Below are positions 36,201 through 46,252 of a stretch of DNA of 61,698 nucleotides, piece by piece. The stretch comes from Heliocybe sulcata. Lineage: Eukaryota; Basidiomycota; Agaricomycetes; Gloeophyllales; Gloeophyllaceae. The stretch's first letter is position 1. Each line of letters opens with the position of its first letter. A program made the translations under genes and the position numbers. Below the pieces are notes generated by a model that was not told the origin of the DNA, did no database searches, and worked only from the letters and a program-made list of their open reading frames with translations. The stretch covers positions 570,037 through 631,734 of the forward strand of contig ML213520.1 of NCBI GenBank assembly GCA_004369045.1, written 5' to 3'.

Positions 36201-37662
36201 ACGACTGCAAAGTCGAGCAAGAAAGATGCAGAGCCAGTCCCGCCACAAGAACCTGAGCAGCGTCTACGGGAAGAGGAACCAGACCTCTTCCTCAAGTTTG
36301 CAACCTCCCTGAAGATATTGCTTGGACGTTCTATCGATGAACGTGGTATCGCTCGGGCGCTAAGCCTTCTGCAAGATTATCTTCTCCAGTACCGAGAGGT
36401 GAGTATCTCTATTGCTTCAATCTCTGACCATGTATCGCTGACGCAACCATGTACAGTTATACGGTGAAGGCACTATGAAGCCTAACCACCACTGGGTTGT
36501 GCACCAGCCTGAACAAATACGTGACTATGGCCCAGTCTACACATTCTGGCTTTTCCTGACCGAGCGGCTCAACAAGACCATGAAGAACTATAACACGAAT
36601 CATCATACTGGAGGACAAATGGAGGTCACATTGATGCGCTCATTCGGGCGCGAAAAACGAGCGCGAGCGCTAGTAAGCTATAGATTGATTCGTCCTATAT
36701 GATTATCTGATATCGTCTACAAGATTGCCTCTGTCGTGAATGAGCCGCTGAACCGTGCTGAGCATGAAGTCTCAGCACGGATGCTCTCTCGCCATGGTGA
36801 AGCTCGCGGCACAATTGAAGCCGCTGCTGCTTGTTTGACGCCTTCATCTCGTCCAGAGCAGGCAGTACTTGATGATGGTAGGTACTGCTCTAATCCAAAC
36901 GCTATAATACCTCAGTAATCAATTCGGTATATCTTCCACAGCTACGTCAATCCTGCGCATACAAACTGGCCCTGCCACTTCAAAGCTGGGCGAGAAATTG
37001 TCTGATGTCGCCATCCGATTTCTTCATGACTATTATAATACCTCTGGGGACCACCAAGTATTCTTTCCAACCACACGCAATCCTCCAGTCGGTGCACGCG
37101 CGATATCAACTAGGGCACTTTTCTATGAGTATGTGCTGTTGGAGGGTCGTCGAATTGTCCCCATGACACGCAACCTCCAACAGACAGTGGGGTCATCTAT
37201 TGTTAAGGTTGTTCTTGACAATCGGATTCTTGGCGGTGAGGTCGTGTCCATTTTTCATCACCCGCAGAGAGGCGTCAAGGACAATACGCTATGGGCCGAG
37301 ATGCGCTGGATGAAAAAGCTCGACTACATTCCGACCGACAAAGATTACTGGGAGGACTAGTAAGTTCAGAATAACATGTTGCTCTCAGTCTCTGACACTT
37401 TTTGTAGTCCTGAGCTTGAATTGGAGTGCTGGGAGCTAGGGAAGTACTATAGCAATGAAGACCATGCACCACCACAATTTATCCTGTTCTCAACAATCCA
37501 ATGTCACTTGTTGCGCTGCCAGTACGACAGGGTTGAGCCGAAGCTCTGGCTTACAGTAACCCTCGACCGCGTAAGCATAATATGGACTTCGACGATGATC
37601 TTTACACTGACTGAAACTTACAGCATCCGACCGCATTTTTTGATCCCGATGAGGACGCCTAG
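33227..37662 (+). pseudogene. Tnp2-family transposase of CACTA element, with in-frame TGA
   Basis: Transposase gene of the CACTA element. The start ATG (33227) is followed after 13 codons by TGA 33266-33268, where the frame otherwise continues to a zinc-binding CPTC...HH motif. The middle encodes the family's hydrophobic block (WFVRLVLLLV...), then CPDC/CPGC zinc pairs, WFNQ and the conserved DPMHNVLLGLAKNQWY block at about 35690-35735. The C-terminal part carries RELYGEG and WVVHQPEQIRDYGPVYTFW. Introns at 33737-33804 and 34926-34978 are clear, with more to the 3' end. The last exon ends in TAG at 37660-37662. The single TGA could be a CGA-to-TGA mutation; otherwise the reading frame is well kept. 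Confidence 0.8.
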
Positions 37663-38143
37663 GACGTACTAGGAACCGTTCTGGTGTATATATACAGCAA
37701 TGCGCACGTACAAGACAATACATATTCATTCAGCAGCCTTCAACACCAATACAGTTCGCCATCATCACAAAGTAAACAGCAATGGTCTCAAGATAATCAT
37801 CGAGAATCTACGGCAGAGGGATCATAGGCTGAAGGCAGGTAAGCAGATTAGGGCAGATAAGCGATCCAGGTCCCTATAGAGCACAGAAAGGAAGCAGTAC
37901 TAGAGCAGAGAAAAGATGGCAGGTGAGAGCAGCAGATTAACGATAGCAAGGAGCGAGGTGAGCCAGTTCCAGGAGTGAGCAAAGGTGAGTAAGTCGAACG
38001 TGATAGACATTTGGTTAACGGTGCTTGATTCTTTCATATTCTAGTTCCTCTTGGTCAGAACTGTCCGAGTCGTCAGAGGTATCAGAGATGCTATCGCCAT
38101 TGTCGCTGTCACCGTTGTCATTGTTTGAGGGCGAGATACGGCA
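37663..38143. other. spacer between the two convergent genes of the CACTA element
   Basis: No ORF of note. It is moderately purine-rich on the + strand near 37840-37980 and lies between the transposase stop and the accessory gene stop. Confidence 0.5.
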
Positions 38144-41100
38144 TCACTTGGTGGTACCAATCAGCGGGTGACAAGGGCTTCGCTTCCTATAGTTCAGGTC
38201 AGGGTTTTGTCGGTCAGAGTCATCCTCAACAACGTCCGGTCTGTACTGATCTGTGATGTCGAGTTCCATGGCAGAGTTTACTGAAGTCTCTGCTGTACTG
38301 CCTTCAGATTCGCTGGATGGCCCGGTCCTATCGACAGAACAAGTCCCGCCAGATGAAGAAGTCGTTGGACCAGGAGGCAGCATCGTACTAGATCCAGAAG
38401 GTGAGCCGATTCGGCTGTCAGGAGACCTGCCGTGAGTCTCTGCATCTTCTAGGTTAGGATTTGCCTGGCGGGAGCATCGTCGAGCCCAAGTCTCCTCATC
38501 CTCGTACAGTTCCTCGATCTCTTGATCGTGCGCTTGGCAATGTGCATCTTGGCGGGCATGAGCCTCCTCGCTGTCGTCTGGATTGCTCTCATCCTCACCC
38601 GCGCTCTTGGCATCAGCGTCGTTTGGCGTATCCTCCCAGCCAGTCGGGTTACCATGCTCAAACCAGTCGCTGATGTGGTCGATGTACATCTGACGGAGTT
38701 CATCCCACCACTTCTTACAGATCATGAAGTCAAAGGGTGCGAGTGATGGGGGTGCATTGGACACCCATCCCGTGGTGTTGATGCGAATTCCGGTGAATCG
38801 TTGCTTATCTGTGTCCGAAGCGAGTTCCCACCACAATTTGTCGAGATCGTCAATGATTTCGGCATGCTTCAGTGGCGCGATAATGTTGGTGACAGAAGAG
38901 CACAATGAACGTAAGTACTTACCTGCCTGGAGCTCCAGCCTTGTCTTACTCGTTCCCACAGCTTCAGGTTATTGAAACGCGCGGCGGTCATACCAGGCGC
39001 ATCATGAGGCATGCCTGCGGCACGCCCCATACGCTGCCTCCACTGCTCTTTCGACTCATTACTCCCCTTCTCCGGGCTTGAAACGTAGAGCGGGAGCCAG
39101 TCCACCTCAAGTAAAGGCAGTGGATCACGGCCTGTACGTTGCTCGTACTGAGGTGCGATACCACGGAGGCGATGGCAGTCCTGACATCGGTGAGCGAAGA
39201 GTAACATGTTACTTGGGGAACCACTTACTGCAACTCTTCGCGCTAGACGGCGGCTTTTTGCTTGATTTGCTAGCCTTCGAGTGCCATGATCTGTTGGGTC
39301 TCTTGCTGCTCGGGCCTGCACTTTGAAACCGTCCCATGCTTTCTTGGCCAAAGCTTTGATTGTCTGGGCATTGAAGTACACAGAAGGATGCCGGAGCTCG
39401 TCTTCTCTTTGGTTGGGATCCTGGCCACTATCAGTATTGGTAAGCTTCAACCATCGGTCAAACTCACCTCAAGTTCTTCCATCAATAGGCTTGCGACACG
39501 GTCAAATATTTCCTGATTGACGTGATGGGTGCTACGAACAGAGAAATCTGGTGTGTAATAATCTTCGCCTGGTGCCGGACCGTCTCTGATCTCATCAGCA
39601 TGGGGCCAAGGGGCAGACTCCGTAACACCGCATATCTTGCGGAACTTGCGGCGTACGTGTTTCTGGTGAGCATGAGCTAACTTCATTGAGAATCACGATG
39701 TAGCATTTACACACCGCTAGGATGAGCTTCGCTGCTCATCGAGGTTCATTGAGGCCCTCAGCTGATTCAGTGAGCTCTTTCCAGCATCTAACACCCATAT
39801 GATCACTATCAGTGCCCGAAAATACAGGCTGGGCTCGACCGTCTTCAAGTGCTCGTATCTTGCGGGTCTTGGCCGCATTTTGTCGGCCTTTTTGGGGCTG
39901 CTCCCTCCGCCTGATGTAGGTGTGTGGATAACTAGAAGGACAGCGTGATTCGGCACGCTCAGAACCCATGGTAGGGCACCAGTCTGTGGAGGGTAAGTCA
40001 CTTAGACGGATTTGGTTTTCTGTGAGGACTCGCCATCATCTTCTGCTGCTGCAATGTGACGGCCACGTCTCCATGGGCTGATTTGTCTTGTGTCAGAGAA
40101 TTCACCCTCAGTACCGTCGCTAGTGTTGCGACCGCGCTTCCTCATGTCGGAGGTGAGTAGCCCCAGTCTGATATCAGGGATAATTGATCAGTACGTATAC
40201 ACAGATATTTAGAAATAATAGGTCCGACCTGTGGTCCCGTTCCCGTTCCCGCTCGCATCCACTGCGGCGTTCCTGTTCGCGCTCCTGTTCGCGTGCGTGC
40301 ACCCACATGTGTTCACGCTCACGCTCCTGTTCACGCTCTCATTCCCGCCGCTCTTGTTCCCGTTCCCGCTGCCTCTGCTGTTCATGCTCTCGTTCCCGTC
40401 GCTCTTGTTCCCGTTCACTCTGCCTCTGCTGTTCACGCTCTCTTTCCCTCTGCCTCTGCTGTTTACGCTCTCTTTCCCGCTCCTGCTGCTGCTCTCTTTC
40501 CCGCTGCCTCCGCTGTTCCCGTTCCCGCTGCCTCTGCTGTTCCCGTTCCCGCTGCCTCTGTTGCTCCCGTGCCCGCTGCCTCTGCTGTTCCCGCTCTCTT
40601 TCCCGCTCCTGCTGCTGCTCCCTTTCCTGCTGCCTCTGCTGTTCACGCTCTCGTTCACGCTCTTGTTCATGCTCTCGTTCCCGCTCTTGTTCATGCTCTC
40701 GTTCCAGCTCTCGTTCACGCTCTCGTTCCGGCTCCTGCTGCTGTTCCCCCTCGCGTTGCTGCTGTTCCGGCTCCTGCTGGCCCTCTCCTGTGTGCTCTTG
40801 AGCCAGCTCCTGGCGCAGCTCTTCAGGCTGGTCCTGCCCTTGGTTTGGCACTGTGCCATGCTCTCGTTTCCGACCAGTTCCCCTGAAATTTGGTATCTGC
40901 ACTCAGTACATTGCTCGCGCTGACGACTGCACTCGTACCTGGTTCTCTGGCTATTCCGACCCGAGCGCTGGACATTTCGGCCTCCCGTCCGGTTGCCAAC
41001 TGGCTGGACTGGCTGGCTGCTTCTGAGAACCAGCAGTACGGCGCTCATCAGCACGAGGCTGTCAGATGCGAAGAAAGAGCCTTACTGTTGGTGCATCAGC

Positions 41101-41282
41101 TCGGGATCTATTTCGGGCTCTGGTGGGTACGGATCTCCCATCGGACCATCTTGGTCGGGATCATGAGGCCGGGCTCGTGGCTCCTGATTTTGGAGTATCG
41201 ATAATTGCAAGGTAGGAGGTAGTCCTGCCCAAATCTGCGCACTAACTCCTTCAGGACATGGGTACCCCAGATCTCCCGGCAT
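38144..41282 (-). CDS. accessory protein gene of the CACTA element (hypothetical)
   Basis: Multi-exon minus-strand gene inside the transposon, convergent to the transposase. Recognisable coding blocks: an N-terminal exon starting MPGDLGYPCPEGVSAQIW (41282 downward), a very Glu/Arg/Gln-rich block (40902-40339), a block starting MRKRGRNTSDGTEGEFSD (40147), a zinc-like HRCQDCHRL block followed by TGRDPLPLLEVDWLPLYVS (39450-38960), and a C-terminal acidic block ending at 38144. Such a second gene is typical of agaricomycete Tnp2 elements, but its function is unknown to me. Exon joints between 40.2 and 39.5 kb were not resolved, so the joint may be wrong or two genes may exist. Confidence 0.5.
40230..40790. 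repeat. low-complexity pyrimidine/purine repeat coding Glu-Arg-Gln
   Basis: About 560 bp of degenerate repeats of the kind CGCTGCCTCTGCTGTTCC on the + strand. On the minus strand one frame gives a long EREREQQRQ-type tract, which would form a single charged helix or coiled coil. All six frames stay open over much of it because of the periodicity, so open frames here mean little. Confidence 0.75.
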
Positions 41283-41626
41283 TGAAGCAGGCTCTGGGGC
41301 GGGCGGGAGGGGAGGGCCCTGGCGGGGTAGGATGCGCGTAGGGGATTTCAGACGCGCGTAGGGGATTTCAAAGGACGCGTCGCGCCTGGATCTGTATTTA
41401 GGTACCACGTGGAATATGATTTGATTCCTGTCCGATGTGCGAGTATGTGAGATAATCACGGCTAGATCCGCAGTGAACAGCCGATCTAGTCTGACCTATT
41501 TGTGCATCGTGTATCTTATCGTAGATTAGATATTCGCATGGCAATTAGATTAGATACTTGTGGCGCGATTACACCTGACTCTCTGGAGAACTCATACCCA
41601 CTCGGCTGAGGTCGAGTAGGCGACCT

Positions 41627-41672
41627 AGACTCACCTATTCGGGCCGTGAGTAGGTGAGCCTGAAACACAGTG
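41627..41672 (-). repeat. right terminal inverted repeat of CACTA element
   Basis: Read inward from 41672 on the minus strand it starts CACTGTGTTTCAG, the partner of the left end. It overlaps a perfect 8-bp inverted repeat CTCACCTA/TAGGTGAG at 41631-41659. The 3-bp CAT follows directly at 41673. Confidence 0.8.
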
Positions 41673-42476
41673 CATGGAAGAGGGCAATGAAGATAGGTCT
41701 CATGTGCTCTTTTGAACCAGAAGTATGCCGACCTCAGCCTCCTGCCCTTGGTGTCCATCACTGCTGACCTGTGCATGTTCAGCCACCTCATTCTGCAGCA
41801 TCTCAGATGATGACCTCCTGTACTGGGCCAGCAAGGGCGAGGAGGTGCTGAATATGAGTTTGCATGCAGCCATAGGTCTGCTGGAGAAGATAGAGGAGGG
41901 CATGCTTAAGGTCCTTGAGATTGAGCATGCCGGTGCTTATATGGTGGAGGCAGTTTTGCTAACAGTATCCATATCGACTCTATGATCACTTCACTATGTT
42001 GTGCATTCTTTCCTGTAACATCTGGACTTATACATTATATATAATCTGTAATTACAGACTTGCATTTCACTTCTGTTTACCTTTTATGTTCCATTTGTCA
42101 ACCCAGCCAGCCTTACATATGAGATCTCATTCATCTGACTCCAAGTCCTTCAGTACTCCAGATTATTGGAATGCTACATAACAGAAAGATGCAAATTGCA
42201 GTAGAGGTAGGTATTTGGGATGATGAGAGGTGGCAAAGGCGCAAGAGGGCATGCCTCAAGAGGAAACAGGATCTATCGTGGAAGCAGGGTGATTGAGAAC
42301 ACGCGTGTGGTATGTGGGGCCAGTGAGACTTGTACAAGGCCCTTGCGGCAGGTGCGAGCAGGAGAGCAGTGTGTGCATGTCAATGTAAGTTGCATGGTCA
42401 CCAAAGGAGTATGTTTCAATTTGAGCAGACAGCATCAGGAGATTGAGTGCCTGGGCAGTCTGGTAGATGAGCATGG
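41673..42476. other. decayed transposon DNA right of the CACTA element
   Basis: AT-rich sequence with short open frames on both strands (for example + 41725-41985). No domain is recognised. By position it should include the N-terminal part of the second Tnp2-like transposase gene, but the sequence is too broken to show it. Confidence 0.4.
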
Positions 42477-43191
42477 ATGATTGTGGTTGGCATCCTGCAT
42501 CAAGAACAGGCACTCATGCACACCATCGAAAGAGACTGGCAGATGCAAGAAGTAGATTTGTGGCAGGCCACTCCCCTCAGTGCGGAGTGTTGTTGCCATC
42601 AAAAGAGGTCAAAGGGTGGTTTGAATGGCACAAAAGTAGCCCACATACCCTCCTGTCTGACTGCATGCACTTGACTCAAATATTGCAGGATTGAATCATC
42701 CTGATCTTCCAGCAACAACCTTCACACCTTCTTGGGCACAATATCAAGAGGATCTAGCAAGACTCATGGCTTCCAAAGACCAAAAAGACTATACTGAATG
42801 CTGTCTCAAAACAGGTATCTGCAAACCATCCATCTTTAGTGGTCTACCTTGAAGTCTTGGCTGCCCAGATATCTTTGGTATTGACATCATGCATCTACCT
42901 GCACTTAATATTCCTGATCTTTTTATCCATCTCTGGAGTGGAACACTGCAATGTGATCCACGTGATGATGTTTCCACTTGGGAGTGGGCTGTCCTTCAGG
43001 GTGAAGTCTGGGATGATTGTGGGAGGGCAGTTGAAGCAGCAGCCAAGTATCTCCCCAGCTCCTTCAGATGACCACCTCGTAATCCTGTGCTGAAGATAAA
43101 CAGTGGATACAAGGCCATTGAATGGCTGAACCTGTTCTATGGTATTGGCTCAGGCATACTCCATGGTGTACTCCCGGAGAAGTTCTGCCGG
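42477..43191 (+). pseudogene. second Tnp2-like transposase, 5' fragment before the LTR insertion
   Basis: Coding fragments of a Tnp2-like transposase different from that at 33-37 kb. The clearest block (about 42795-43191) gives IFGIDIMHLPALNIPDLF, WSGTLQCDPRDDVSTWEWAV, and, after a stop, PPRNPV and GYKAIEWLNLFYGIGSGIL and LPEKFCR. These are hallmark segments of an agaricomycete transposase family. The frame stops at 43191, exactly where the LTR retrotransposon begins, and resumes at 47769. A few in-frame stops and shifts show that the gene had already begun to decay or has done so since. Confidence 0.7.
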
Positions 43192-44267
43192 TGAAAGGCA
43201 CGAACACATGACGAAACCCGCACAGACCTAAAGGGGAACAACAACCACAAAGCATAGCACCAATCCCTTGGTGCTAGATGGCTGCGAGGTCTGGGGCGAC
43301 GAAGGGTATAATAGACGTTCGGAGGGAGTCAATGGTAAGGATAGGGCTGAGACCGCCAACCACAGGGCGACGTATACTCTAACGAAAATGCGATCAAAGC
43401 TAAAAATAGAATGCGATCAAAACGCGACGGCGCGCGACATTGCGCGCTCTAGAAGCGGAATACGCGCGCTAACTAAAAATAGATGTAGACGCTAAAAATG
43501 GAACAACGCGAAAACGGGAAACTCTGGTGTCTGGCGGGACACAGACAGCAGCAGTGACGGAAATCGGGAACAGCAGCGCAGCGACGAGAGACAGTAGACG
43601 CAGTAAGCTCAGAGATATAAGAGACGCAGAGTTGAGAGGGGAACAGTAGAATTGCGCGGGGAGGTAGTGACCTAACCTAACCTAAGGCCGAAGCTAACCT
43701 AACCTGGGGTACAGTGTCGGGAAGTCCGACTTAAGTATACTACAGAGAAAATCAAATAAACTGAGTACCATATGCTAACAAACTGAAACTACTCCTGAAA
43801 AACGATCCACCACAAGCCTCCGACAAGGGGAACAATCTCTGTACACTACAGTGACCATGTGCAAAGGTGGGCGCATACCAAAAAGGGCGTGGGAACGCGC
43901 ACAGCGCCGCATCAAAAAGCACTGGTGGGCCGTGTGGAGGCCGCGCCGGTGCCCGCAAGGCACATGCAAAGGCACTGCCGAGGCAGCGCAGCACCGCCGT
44001 GCAACACTGCCGCTGTCGGGAGGGTATTGCCACACCGCCGTGATGGCTGGGATGAGCACGCGCGCTTACGTAAACCAGTGGAGCGGTTGTCGAATGAGAT
44101 CGGGGAGTCGTCGGGAATTGCCGGAAATAGTGAAAAGTCCATGGAAACTCGAGTTTTGCTCGTAGCGCAACGCCGCGGATACGCTCACTCTCGCACAGAG
44201 CGTGGGAATCTGCGCAAATAGCCCGAAAATGCGTTTTCGGAGACCAGAACCACGTAGAGGCGTATCA
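43192..44267 (-). repeat. 3' LTR (copy A, short variant, 1076 bp)
   Basis: Shares its first about 150 bp (+ strand: TGAAAGGCAC...TTCGGAGGG) and a loose match over its last about 90 bp (…GGCGTATCA) with the 1.5-kb LTR copies, but the middle is unrelated or strongly diverged. The middle includes three CCTAA units at 43671-43685 and a further pair at 43694-43704. A 9-bp hairpin TAGCACCAA/TTGGTGCTA lies at 43255-43276. Confidence 0.8.
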
Positions 44268-44483
44268 CCCCCCTCGGACTCAAATATTGACTGTCCTCAG
44301 TCAGCGCCGAAGGTGCGCGCGACCGATGCGAGGCGTGGGAAGCAGCGCGCGACACAGCGGAGACCTGCACTGCACGGGGAGACTCGGGCGACGGCGGAGC
44401 GATGTCGAGCGCGAAGGAAATGAAGGAATGCGACAAGAAATGATGAAAGTGATGGGTATCGGGTTGGAGATGGAGCGCATGCC

Positions 44484-46082
44484 TCAGAGCGGCTCCGCCG
44501 GCTCTAGCGCTGCAAACGCCGAGACGAAAGGAGCACCTAAGAGCACCGAGTATGCCGCATCACGCACGACATGCGCCTGGACGATGAATGAGTGGCCTTC
44601 CACAACAATCGGGATGTTCCGAGCTAGCCCAAGTGACGGATCGCCTCCTACGCCTGCGCACGCTGCAAGCTGCACTCCGGGATCGAAGGCAATCGATAGC
44701 GCGTCGCACAGCGCTTCCGAGACCATGTTCACCGACTCGCCAGGGTCGACAACACACTCTACCGCTTGAGGCATGTGAAATGTTGCGGACAGTCGATAGG
44801 GAGATCTCGACGCTTTCGCGATAGTGTACGTCGCGGCGCTGGTGTCGGAAGGGATGGGAATAGCATCGGACATGCTTAGCGACGGCTGCGGGGCGGTGTG
44901 GGACACTGTGCGCGCGGTACGAGTGTGTGGCGGAGTGCTGGGTGTGGCAACATCGCGCTCTGGCTCTTCCGCTCCGAAGACATGCGCGCGTTCTGGTACG
45001 CTGCCGCGCGACTCTTGCGCTCGCTTCGATGCTCGAGACGATGGAGCACGTGGGTTCTGAACGTTCGTACGCTCGCGCACGGGGTAGCGCATGTGCCAGA
45101 TATGCATCCGCTCATGCATTGTTGCTCCTGGAAGGCTCCGCGGGATGAAACGACCACTCGGAAGCACTAAGCGCCCCTCCTCGTTGCGCTTGCACATGCC
45201 CGACGCAATGTCCGACATCGCGAGGGGGCAGCGCGTGATGCGACAACCTCTGGCGCCGCAGTAATGACACTCATCGCTGTGTAATGACTCGAGGACGGGT
45301 GGTGGAACGAGCACTGATGGTGCAGGATCGTGTTTCTGTGCGGATGGCGACGGCGTGGGAATAAGCGGAGCGACGCGCTGCGTAACGGTAGCGATGATGT
45401 CGTCGATGAGAGCGGGAGAGATGGCAGGCGAAGCGGGAGATGGTGTTTGCAAGTGCGCGGAGTTGTCGGGAAGCAAATGTGCGAGCGCGGGATGTCGATA
45501 GATGTCGGCGCTCTGCAAGACGAACAGCGCGGCGTCGTAGACGTCGCGAAAGGGGTGTACGCGGTGTGGAGAGTGGCTCGGGTGGATGATCTGCAGGCAG
45601 AGGAACGTCCGACCCCATAGCGAAGGTCCAAAAGCGCTCGAGAATGCGCGATCGAGCTCCTGCTCCGAAATGAAGCTGTGAGAGCGCAGTGGCTGTGCGA
45701 TGCGAACGAACTCCTGATGGAACTGACTCAGCGCTGCTACATCTCGCATCTCCTCTTCCGATCGCTTCCTGACCACGCGCTCCAAATCCTCAACTCGCCA
45801 ACGATGCTCCGGCGCGATCGTCGGGTACAAACGCTGCACCGCGGACTTGAACACTGCATACGCACACTCAGCGCGGAACTCCGAAAGTGAGCGCCAAAGC
45901 TCCTCGACCTCGAGCGGGATGTACTTGACCACCAAATGCTTCTTCGTGAAGTCCGATTTCGCGCTTTCCAGAAACGCGCCGAAAAGGTCCTCTACGTCCT
46001 CGAAATATCGATGTAGCGACTCGGGGTGCGTGGGATCAAAGAGCGGAGCGACCGGGTCATGTCGGCTAGGTAGTGTCGCCAT
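44484..46082 (-). CDS. Gag-protease polyprotein of the LTR retrotransposon
   Basis: Start at MATLPSRHDPVAPLFD, the form in which Gag of related mushroom gypsy elements usually begins; an open extension to 46268 enters the LTR. Residues about 1-180 are the Gag capsid-like part (SLHRYFEDVEDLFGAFLE...). A zinc-knuckle-like CHYCGARGCRITRC follows near residue 290, where the usual His is replaced by Cys. After a Ser/Pro/Arg-rich linker the last 110 residues resemble a retropepsin (ECVVDPGESVNMVSEALCD, then YSVLLGAPFVSAF). The catalytic Asp is kept but Thr/Ser of DTG/DSG is Pro. The frame ends 216 bp from the 3' LTR. It is 532 residues without a stop, so recent. Confidence 0.75.
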   Translation of the reverse strand: MATLPSRHDPVAPLFDPTHPESLHRYFEDVEDLFGAFLESAKSDFTKKHLVVKYIPLEVEELWRSLSEFRAECAYAVFKSAVQRLYPTIAPEHRWRVEDLERVVRKRSEEEMRDVAALSQFHQEFVRIAQPLRSHSFISEQELDRAFSSAFGPSLWGRTFLCLQIIHPSHSPHRVHPFRDVYDAALFVLQSADIYRHPALAHLLPDNSAHLQTPSPASPAISPALIDDIIATVTQRVAPLIPTPSPSAQKHDPAPSVLVPPPVLESLHSDECHYCGARGCRITRCPLAMSDIASGMCKRNEEGRLVLPSGRFIPRSLPGATMHERMHIWHMRYPVRERTNVQNPRAPSSRASKRAQESRGSVPERAHVFGAEEPERDVATPSTPPHTRTARTVSHTAPQPSLSMSDAIPIPSDTSAATYTIAKASRSPYRLSATFHMPQAVECVVDPGESVNMVSEALCDALSIAFDPGVQLAACAGVGGDPSLGLARNIPIVVEGHSFIVQAHVVRDAAYSVLLGAPFVSAFAALEPAEPL

Positions 46083-46232
46083 AGTCGGAGTGCGTCGGGA
46101 GGTGTCGCGCAAGCAGCGGGTGGCGTCGGAAAGAATAAACAAAAAATGCGAAAATGCGAAATATAATTGTGGAGGCTTTTTCAGCCTCCGAAAAACATCG
46201 AGATGGAAAGCGCAGGCCCTAAGAAAACTCCC

Positions 46233-46249
46233 CCTCGCGGTGGGCTCCA
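46233..46249 (-). other. putative tRNA primer-binding site
   Basis: Three bases inside the 5' LTR end, the minus strand reads TGGAGCCCACCGCGAGG. The leading TGG is complementary to a tRNA CCA end, and AGCCCACC could pair with an acceptor stem. The tRNA is not identified. Confidence 0.55.
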
Positions 46250-46252
46250 AAA

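Larger units (their letters stand above)
32814..41672. mobile_element. CACTA (EnSpm/Tnp2-type) DNA transposon, complete ends
   Basis: An 8859-bp element with matching ends: CACTGCGTTTCAG at 32814-32826 and its inverted counterpart CACTGTGTTTCAG read inward from 41672. The similarity goes on imperfectly for about 45 bp (a shared GAATAGG followed by GAGTC). It is flanked by a 3-bp direct repeat CAT (32811-32813 and 41673-41675), the target-site duplication length typical of CACTA elements. It encodes a Tnp2-family transposase on the + strand and an accessory gene on the minus strand, converging. The transposase has an in-frame TGA, so this copy is probably not autonomous now. Confidence 0.85.

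Noticed and set aside
40184-40923. Several long open frames on both strands over the same 700 bp
   Set aside because: They result from the periodic low-complexity repeat; only one minus-strand frame is plausible as protein.
40890-41204. Plus-strand ORF starting with a signal-peptide-like MVSALSTLLALTTALV
   Set aside because: It lies opposite the transposon accessory gene, has no homology that I can see, and its hydrophobic start arises from the antisense of the coding strand.
41333-41372. Two direct copies of GCGCGTAGGGGATTTCA
   Set aside because: A simple short tandem duplication within the CACTA element near its right end; not enough to be a functional subterminal repeat.
32814-41672. Reading of this element as a KDZ or Plavaka transposon
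   Set aside because: The DPMHNVLLGLAKNQWY block, CACTG ends and 3-bp duplication fit Tnp2/CACTA better.
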